The notes beneath the pieces were generated by a model. That model was not told the DNA's origin. It was given only the letters and a program-made list of their open reading frames with translations, and did no database searches. From Erysipelotrichaceae bacterium (GTDB lineage Bacteria > Bacillota_I > Bacilli_A > Erysipelotrichales > Erysipelotrichaceae): a stretch of 64,000 nucleotides of DNA. The DNA lies in contig DPJD01000001.1 in the NCBI GenBank assembly GCA_003543215.1, forward strand, positions 926,924 through 990,923. Reading direction: 5' to 3'. This document shows, piece by piece, positions 58,578 to 64,000 of this stretch; positions within the stretch are counted from its first letter, which is position 1, and every line of letters starts with the position of its first letter. Made by a program: the position numbers and the translations under genes.

Positions 58578-60092
58578 CTATAACAAAGTTGAGAACAAAT
58601 TCAAAATTGCTCTCGCACATTTTACCACAAAATTAACATTTTTAGCTTCTTCATACGTGATTTCAATAGACCTTGCCAAGGTATCCCGACAGTCACGTAT
58701 GATGTCTTGAATACAAGGATTATCAATCAAGATCGTTCCACATTCAAAGTGCAAGAAATAACTTCTAAAATCCAGATTCGTCGTTCCAATCATCGCTATG
58801 TCATCATCCGCCACAATGACTTTCGCATGCATGAAACCCGGTAGATATTCATAGATGCGTACACCGTTCTGCGTCAGATACTCGTAATTACTTCGTGTGA
58901 CCGAAAAGACATATTTCTTATCTGGAATATGGGGCACGATGATGCGCACATCCACACCCCCTTTTGCCGCGTTGATCAATGCGATCATCATTTCATAACC
59001 AATGACCAAATACGGCGTCATGATGGTGATGTACTCTGTAGCACTGTTGATAAGGCTTAGATGTGTGAATTGACTGACCGGTTCATCATCGGTTGGACTG
59101 TCCGAAAAGGCTTGTGTGAAACCTTGATTGGGAAACGCATCATGCACGACTTGATAATCCATATATTTCGACTGACCTTTGGTTAAATGATCGTAGAACT
59201 GTAAAAACATGATCGTCAAACTAAAGACCGCACTGCCTTCGATTTTAATCGCGACATCTTTCCAATGTCCAAAGGGACTCACACGATTGATGTATTCATC
59301 CGCGAGATTGATACCACCCATGAAACCGATCTTACCATCAATGACCGCAATCTTACGGTGATCACGATTGTTCATATAGATGGCTAAAATTGGACGCATC
59401 GGATTGAAGGCATGACAATCAATGCCTAATCCACGACATTTCTCTAAGAAATCAAAGGGTAGACTCTTACAGCCAGCATCATCATAAATCAAACGAACAT
59501 CCACACCCTGCTTCACCTTTTCAATAAGGATTGCCTTGATGGTGTTCCAAACATAACCTTCCTTGATGATGAAATACTCAAGAAAAATAAACTTACTGGC
59601 CGATTTGAGCGCTTCTACCAAAGCCTCAAATTTCTCTTCACCACTGGAGAGATACGTTACCTTGGTATCGTTATAAACTGGGAAACCTGTATTATCAAAG
59701 AGATAACGCGCTTGACGTAGATAATCCTTATCACGAATCTGAGCCATGACCAATGGATCTTGTTCAAGAACGGCATAACCATGATTCAATTCCTTGACAC
59801 TTGTTCGAATATCTTTAGGAACCTTTCGACCCCCAAACATCAAATAGGTCACACCCCCTACAGCAGGCACACCTAAAATGAAAACGATCCAAGCGATTTT
59901 GTATGATGGATTATCATTTTTATTGATGATGTAGATGACAAGCAGAACATTCAAAGCTTGTAAAATGAAATAGAATTCTGTCCATTGAACACTCATTCGA
60001 AAAATCAGCGCATAAATAATGCCAAGTTGTAATAGAATCAAGGCACTTACACTGATTGGTTTTTTGATTAAGAATTCAATGATTTTCTTCAT
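58578..60092 (-). CDS. cls: Cardiolipin synthase (PLD family)
   Basis: Cls condenses two phosphatidylglycerols to cardiolipin. The 504-residue protein has two N-terminal membrane helices (about residues 13-32 and 36-55), then a TM3-like hydrophobic stretch and two phospholipase D domains with HRKIAVIDGKIGFMGG (HKD motif with Arg before Lys) near 232 and HAKVIVADDDIAMIGTTNLD near 420. Complete for Bacillota ClsA-type enzymes. It abuts the PHP phosphatase gene (2 bases apart) and patatin. Confidence 0.95.
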   Translation of the reverse strand: MKKIIEFLIKKPISVSALILLQLGIIYALIFRMSVQWTEFYFILQALNVLLVIYIINKNDNPSYKIAWIVFILGVPAVGGVTYLMFGGRKVPKDIRTSVKELNHGYAVLEQDPLVMAQIRDKDYLRQARYLFDNTGFPVYNDTKVTYLSSGEEKFEALVEALKSASKFIFLEYFIIKEGYVWNTIKAILIEKVKQGVDVRLIYDDAGCKSLPFDFLEKCRGLGIDCHAFNPMRPILAIYMNNRDHRKIAVIDGKIGFMGGINLADEYINRVSPFGHWKDVAIKIEGSAVFSLTIMFLQFYDHLTKGQSKYMDYQVVHDAFPNQGFTQAFSDSPTDDEPVSQFTHLSLINSATEYITIMTPYLVIGYEMMIALINAAKGGVDVRIIVPHIPDKKYVFSVTRSNYEYLTQNGVRIYEYLPGFMHAKVIVADDDIAMIGTTNLDFRSYFLHFECGTILIDNPCIQDIIRDCRDTLARSIEITYEEAKNVNFVVKCARAILNLFSTLL

Positions 60093-60094
60093 GT

Positions 60095-60865
60095 TTAGAT
60101 CCTAAATTGTTCTTCTATGTGTAGATGGATACCATTCAATTGGTCTAAAACGAGAGCGATCCGCTCTTTCTCCAACAAGGTTGTTGGTCGATGAGCATCA
60201 AAACTATAAATACATTTTACATTATATTTGGCAACCTCTTGCCAGAAAGAAGGAAATGGATACGGATAAACTTCTAAATCACCATAAAGCTTTTTGCCAT
60301 AACGCAATCCATTCAGATTGATTTCCAAAGGAATGTGGTTCTTTTCAGCTGCTTCCGCAATGATGCGTGCGGCTTGAGCACATGCATCAGACCAGCGATT
60401 GCGACCAAGCATAAAGTAATCGGGATGTGCGATGAACGACACCAAACCACTCTCCATCGCTGCTTTGACTTGATTGGCATAGATGATCACGTCCTCATCA
60501 TCCGCATAAAGATCATATGAATAGGCATCCAGCGTTTTATTGTGTTGACCACAGATCAAGTAGTCACAACGCTTCAATAAGGATTGATAATAATCCTTAT
60601 ATTCTGGAAAATATTCCAATTCAAACCCTACTTTGATTTCGATCTTATCCGCATACTTTGCTTTTAGAGCATTGATGCTTTCTAAATAACCTTCCATCTG
60701 TGCATAGTCCATCCGCTCACTGGGATGATGAACTTCTTTAAAAGGTACATGATCACTGAAACCTAATACCTTGAATCCCGCTTCAATGGCGGCTTTGACG
60801 TATTGTTCATCTTCACCTAAGGCATGCCCACAACGATCGGTATGGGTGTGATAGTTATAGTCCAC
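60095..60865 (-). CDS. PHP-family histidinol-phosphatase-like phosphoesterase
   Basis: A 256-residue PHP-domain protein. Metal ligands are visible in NYHTHTDRCGHA, GFSDHVPF, VGFELEYF, HPDYFM and SFDAHRP. It matches the HisJ/HisK type histidinol-phosphatase family, but no histidine gene is nearby, so it may be a general sugar- or nucleotide-phosphate phosphatase. I prefer GTG 60865, since GAGGTG lies six bases before it; GTG 60874 would add three residues. It overlaps the HAD gene by 11 bases. Confidence 0.88.
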   Translation of the reverse strand: MDYNYHTHTDRCGHALGEDEQYVKAAIEAGFKVLGFSDHVPFKEVHHPSERMDYAQMEGYLESINALKAKYADKIEIKVGFELEYFPEYKDYYQSLLKRCDYLICGQHNKTLDAYSYDLYADDEDVIIYANQVKAAMESGLVSFIAHPDYFMLGRNRWSDACAQAARIIAEAAEKNHIPLEINLNGLRYGKKLYGDLEVYPYPFPSFWQEVAKYNVKCIYSFDAHRPTTLLEKERIALVLDQLNGIHLHIEEQFRI

Positions 60866-61703
60866 TTGTTTCACCTCGATTGTATTTCAAGACCATATCA
60901 ATGGCCTCTGCGACTGTTTTCACGACATAATGACTGCTTTCTTTGACAATGTCATCCGAATGACGCATGGCGAAACTGAAAGGTGTCGCCTGCAACATCG
61001 TGATATCGTTCATGGAATCCCCGATGCATGCGACTTCGGTGGGCTTATACCCCTTGAGATCCATCAACTCCAATAAAGCTTGACCCTTGGAGATGTTCTT
61101 AGGCATCAGCTCGATGTTTTCAGGACCTGAATAGATGACATCAAAACGATCCCCGAAACGTTCTTCAAAGAAATTCAATAAGATATCACGGGACTCAATC
61201 GATTTCACTAAGCCCACCAATTTATTAAAAGGACGTTTTGTCGTGTCTTTGACCCACTCCGAAAGAGGTTGATCGCTCATGTATTTGAACACACCTTCCA
61301 AATGCAATTGATAAAAACGATCATACGGTTCACGATCCACATATTGGAACACATGATCACCGTTGGAATTGATTCCCAAAAAATTGACCTCAACCGGCGC
61401 ATCTTCCAGTGCCTTTAATACATCAATGGTATCTTGCAAGGTCAAGCCATGATCACACAAAACTTCATCATCGATCACCACGTTACAACCATTCATTCCA
61501 ATCGCATCCACTTGAAAACCAAACTCTTCTTCAAGATGTAAACGGTAGAAATGATCGCGACCACTGGCCATCATAAAACGAACACCAGACGCATGAAGCT
61601 TCAAGACCGCTTCACGATTCTCCAATGTGATGCCTCGTCCATGCGGCTCAGCTTCATTGTATAAAAGCGTCCCATCCATATCACTGACAAATAATTTAAT
61701 CAT
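60855..61703 (-). CDS. Cof-type HAD phosphatase
   Basis: A 282-residue HAD-superfamily subclass IIB hydrolase: nucleophile motif SDMDGTLLY at residue 8, MMASGRDHF (motif II), KPTEVACIGDSMNDITML (motif IV, in part) and NISKGQALLELM (motif III lysine). The cap domain is of C2B type. Cof-like enzymes dephosphorylate sugar phosphates or flavin/thiamin precursors; the substrate is not predictable. It lies 12 bases after the GNAT gene. Confidence 0.93.
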   Translation of the reverse strand: MIKLFVSDMDGTLLYNEAEPHGRGITLENREAVLKLHASGVRFMMASGRDHFYRLHLEEEFGFQVDAIGMNGCNVVIDDEVLCDHGLTLQDTIDVLKALEDAPVEVNFLGINSNGDHVFQYVDREPYDRFYQLHLEGVFKYMSDQPLSEWVKDTTKRPFNKLVGLVKSIESRDILLNFFEERFGDRFDVIYSGPENIELMPKNISKGQALLELMDLKGYKPTEVACIGDSMNDITMLQATPFSFAMRHSDDIVKESSHYVVKTVAEAIDMVLKYNRGETSGL

Positions 61704-61715
61704 ACGTTCCTCTTT

Positions 61716-62165
61716 CTAATCCAATTCCTTCGTAAAAATCGCCTTCTCACGATCGCCTTGCCAATAAAGCACATGGTCCCTTGGAACGGTGACGATCTTC
61801 TCAAATTTACAACCCGCCAACTCACAGCTTCGATACGAAGCGATATTATCGGTGTTGCATGTGACAATCACTCGTTTCATCTTGAAAAATTTAGCTTGCT
61901 TGAAAAGCAATTTCGTTGCTTTAGCCGCATAGTGATGCCCACGATAAGGCACATAAATGGTATACCCAATATGACCAGCAAGATCCAAAGTCACTGTCTC
62001 TCCAATGCGCAAATCACAGCGACCAACGATACGATTCGTATCATTGACAATCACATCATAAATATAGGACATTCCCCAGCCTTGTGGTTCATGGTCCTTG
62101 TATTTACTCACATATTTTAAGTGGATCTCGCCATCATCGAGAATGGGGCTCTTGCGGAAAAACAT
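61716..62165 (-). CDS. GNAT-family N-acetyltransferase
   Basis: A 149-residue acetyltransferase: YDVIVNDTNRIVGRCDLRIGET (in part), GHIGYTIYVPYRGHHYAAKAT with the acetyl-CoA loop YRGHHYA, and IVTCNTDNIASYRSCELAG. It belongs to the RimJ-like branch; acceptor unknown. It starts the HAD-PHP-cls-patatin-VOC run. An extended -10 at 62181-62189 and GTAGG precede the ATG. Confidence 0.88.
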   Translation of the reverse strand: MFFRKSPILDDGEIHLKYVSKYKDHEPQGWGMSYIYDVIVNDTNRIVGRCDLRIGETVTLDLAGHIGYTIYVPYRGHHYAAKATKLLFKQAKFFKMKRVIVTCNTDNIASYRSCELAGCKFEKIVTVPRDHVLYWQGDREKAIFTKELD

Positions 62166-62180
62166 AATTTACCTACTTTC

Positions 62181-62189
62181 ATTATAACA
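62181..62189 (-). promoter_or_regulatory. Probable extended -10 for the GNAT-to-VOC unit
   Basis: TATAAT (62181-62186) with TG one base upstream on the minus strand, partly within the T-tract of the asnB terminator, 15 bases before the ATG at 62165. Confidence 0.45.
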
Positions 62190-62214
62190 AAAAAAACTAA
62201 GGAGCGAAGCTTAG
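62189..62214 (-). terminator. Intrinsic terminator after asnB
   Basis: CTAAG/CTTAG arms (62197-62201 and 62210-62214) around an eight-base loop, followed by eight T on the minus strand. The asnB stop lies within it. Confidence 0.7.
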
Positions 62215-63785
62215 CTTCCACTTGCTCCATAGTTGCTTAAGACACGTGCGGATGGATCGGAGACCTGTTTCCCGACCCAATCCAAGTTCGGCATCCAGTA
62301 GCTCGTTATCCAATGACTTTGGCCTGGATAGAAATTCTCAAAGATGGATCGATAGAGATAGGCTTCCTTTGTTTGAGGTGTGTTGAACGGATATGACAAT
62401 GACGCAAGTTTAAGCTCTTCATCACTTATGGTTTGTGAAGCGTATTCTTTCAATTGATCCACCATCGAGTGTCCAACCGCATCTGAAAACGCAGCCTTCT
62501 CACGCCACAAAATCGCATCGGGTATGAGTTGATCCATTTCAAAGGCTTTTCGTAACAGATATTTACCCTTACCTGTTGTGTTCATTTTCATTGTAGGCTC
62601 AATGGACATCACAGCGCGTACAAATGCCAGATCACCAAAAGGGACACGTGCTTCTAAAGACCAAGCTGCAATGCAACGATCCGCACGTAACACATCGTAT
62701 TGATAGAGCTCGCGCATCCGTTTTTTGCTTTCTTCCTGGAAAGCCATCGCATCTGGGGCAAAATCCGTATATTTGTAGCCAAAGAGCTCATCACTTATTT
62801 CGCCTGTCAAAATCACTTTGATATCTGTTTTTTCTTTAATATACTTCGCAAGTAGATACATGCCTAAAGATGCGCGTACCGTGGTGATGTCATAACTCTC
62901 TAAATGGTAGATAACATACGGGAGTGCTTCTAAAACGTCTTTGAATGTCATTTTGACTTCATGATGGATACTTCCAATGTGATCCGCAACTTGACGCGCA
63001 TACTTCAAATCAATCGCATCATATTCCATCCCAATCGCAAACGTTACAATGGGTTCTTTAGAATATTTCGCACCGATTGCCGCAACTAAGGATGAATCCA
63101 ATCCTCCACTCAAAAGATAACCGATCGGCACATCACTCATCATCCGTTTCTTGACGCCTTCTATCAATTTATGTTTAATCTTAGCTAAGGCCAAGCTCAT
63201 GTCCGTTATCGTATAACTTGTATAGCTCACATCTGTATACGTAATCCATTCACCATCATAGTAAAGTGTACCAATGGGGAAGGGTTCAATGTGATCACAA
63301 ATATCTTTCAATGCCTTTGCTTCTGAAGCGAACGCAATCGTTCCATTTAATTTAAGATAACCATAAAACAAGGGACGTATTCCAATGGGATCACGACCAG
63401 CAACAATAATATTCTTTACCTTATCCAATAAAACAAAAGCAAACTCCGCATCTAAATACGGACCCATTCCACGTCCTTTGTCTAAGTAGAGTGGTAATAA
63501 GACTTCACAATCTGAATGTGAAACATAGTTATAATCAACATACACATCTTTAAGCTTGGTTTCGTTATAAATCTCACCATTGCACATCAAGACAAGTTCA
63601 TCCGTTTCAAACGGTTGCATGCCCTTTTCACTTAGATCCATGATGGCTAAACGATGAAACCCAAACCAAGCCTCGGCAGTCTTATGCACGATGGCTTGAT
63701 CGGGACCACGATGACCCAAACGTTCAAACCCTTCCATAAACTTCAATTCATCCAATCGACGATCGCAAAACATTAATCCGCACAT
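62211..63785 (-). CDS. asnB: Asparagine synthase (glutamine-hydrolysing)
   Basis: AsnB converts Asp, Gln and ATP to Asn. The 524-residue protein begins MCGLMFCDRR, where Cys2 is the glutaminase nucleophile after Met removal. The N-terminal domain has RLGHRGPD, FHRLAIMDLSEKGMQPF and LMCNGEIYNE, and the synthase domain has the ATP loop YLLSGGLDSSLVAAI, EISDELFGYKY and RVPFGDLAFVRAV. ATG 63785 follows TGGAGG. An upstream longer frame would start inside the T-box terminator and is rejected. A T-box leader that senses uncharged tRNA, presumably tRNA-Asn, controls it. It is followed by a terminator. Confidence 0.96.
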   Translation of the reverse strand: MCGLMFCDRRLDELKFMEGFERLGHRGPDQAIVHKTAEAWFGFHRLAIMDLSEKGMQPFETDELVLMCNGEIYNETKLKDVYVDYNYVSHSDCEVLLPLYLDKGRGMGPYLDAEFAFVLLDKVKNIIVAGRDPIGIRPLFYGYLKLNGTIAFASEAKALKDICDHIEPFPIGTLYYDGEWITYTDVSYTSYTITDMSLALAKIKHKLIEGVKKRMMSDVPIGYLLSGGLDSSLVAAIGAKYSKEPIVTFAIGMEYDAIDLKYARQVADHIGSIHHEVKMTFKDVLEALPYVIYHLESYDITTVRASLGMYLLAKYIKEKTDIKVILTGEISDELFGYKYTDFAPDAMAFQEESKKRMRELYQYDVLRADRCIAAWSLEARVPFGDLAFVRAVMSIEPTMKMNTTGKGKYLLRKAFEMDQLIPDAILWREKAAFSDAVGHSMVDQLKEYASQTISDEELKLASLSYPFNTPQTKEAYLYRSIFENFYPGQSHWITSYWMPNLDWVGKQVSDPSARVLSNYGASGS

Positions 63786-64000
63786 AGGGGGCCTCCATAT
63801 AAAAACAGTCTCCATCCACTAGGGACGAAGACTGTTTGCTCCGCGGTACCACCCTTTTTACCAATAAGGTCACTTTTTCAGGTTCTAACAAACCCTATTC
63901 CGTTAACGGTGAAATCCGGCACATCCTACTTGGTTCAGACTGCAACTCAAAGGTGTTACACATTCAAGGTTCCGATCGGACTTTCACCTTCACCGACTCG
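63786..64000 (-). promoter_or_regulatory. T-box riboswitch leader of asnB (5' end truncated by the window)
   Basis: On the minus strand the hallmark AGGGTGGTACCGCG occupies 63842-63855. It is followed by a terminator hairpin, AAACAGTC (63830-63837 plus coordinates) with GACTGTTT (63803-63810) and a T-tract. Upstream is ACCGTTAACGG (about 63896-63906) as in stem II regions and GAACCAAGTAGG. A candidate specifier codon AAC (Asn) is at 63955-63957, on the 3' side of a stem-loop formed by AAGGT and ACCTT. The 5' part of stem I lies beyond base 64000, so the specifier is inferred. Confidence 0.9.
63800..63838 (-). terminator. T-box transcription terminator/attenuator
   Basis: AAACAGTC and GACTGTTT arms (63803-63810 and 63830-63837) lead into five T on the minus strand, just upstream of the asnB ribosome binding site. 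Confidence 0.85.

Noticed and set aside
1..64000. CRISPR array, transposase, prophage, rRNA operon
   Set aside because: I found no direct repeats of array spacing, no transposase or integrase motifs, no phage structural genes and no rRNA sequence.

Overview
The window looks like a chromosome segment of a walled, moderately low-GC Bacillota (Firmicutes) bacterium. The evidence is the pcrA-ligA-camS-gatCAB gene order, an asnB gene behind a T-box leader, a tRNA-Gln gene beside gltX with GatCAB nearby, YozG-type/DUF2975 and DUF4153 genes, and strong GGAGG ribosome binding sites. UGA is an ordinary stop codon (queT, hflX) and murB and a VanY-type peptidase are present, so this is not a wall-less code-4 mollicute. 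An Erysipelotrichia-like relative is possible, but the sequence alone does not settle it. I see no insertion sequence, phage, CRISPR array or rRNA gene.

Layout. 1-9.3 kb: a minus-strand housekeeping run (tcdA, NYN-LOTUS protein, murB, hflX, UPF0145 protein), then queT, an SDR and an ArsB/NhaD permease, then a tightly overlapped minus operon (nitroreductase, PIG-L deacetylase, ArsR, CxxC thioredoxin-like protein, M15 carboxypeptidase). 9.3-21 kb: a cyclic-di-GMP block with a PAS/GGDEF/HD-GYP sensor, two PAS-GGDEF proteins, and a 1150-residue GAF/PAS histidine kinase translationally coupled to a REC-HD-GYP regulator. Set into it is an operon ending in a lipoprotein barnase and its barstar. 21-24.5 kb: metallophosphoesterase, an orphan MoaE-like protein, and DUF2975/XRE/DUF4153. 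24.5-37.6 kb: accessory genes of small-domain type (DUF1801, DUF1905, DUF4256, two DUF3795, Nudix, pentapeptide, GyrI-like, YciI, APH, GNAT, cupin), two MarR units with clear palindromic operators, and an ABC exporter broken by an in-frame stop. 37.7-41.6 kb: a fourth GGDEF protein and two stand-alone nucleotidyltransferases flanking a fragment of a duplicated GNAT gene. 42-54 kb: core genes (rlmD, gatCAB, camS, ligA, pcrA, gltX, tRNA-Gln). 54-64 kb: DUF1028 protein, dps, a plus-strand hxlR/methyltransferase/rluA operon, then minus-strand patatin, cardiolipin synthase, PHP phosphatase, HAD, GNAT and T-box-controlled asnB.

How parts fit together. GluRS, GatCAB and tRNA-Gln together make the indirect route to Gln-tRNA(Gln) likely. 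GluRS and tRNA-Gln are transcribed divergently from overlapping promoters that share a palindromic -10. Four GGDEF and two HD-GYP domains with no EAL domain suggest local c-di-GMP turnover by HD-GYP. The regulators with visible targets are the two MarR proteins, ArsR and HxlR. The most distinctive finds are the membrane-anchored barnase/barstar pair, the nonsense-broken exporter under an intact MarR operator, the shared-palindrome promoter pair, and the GNAT gene relic.
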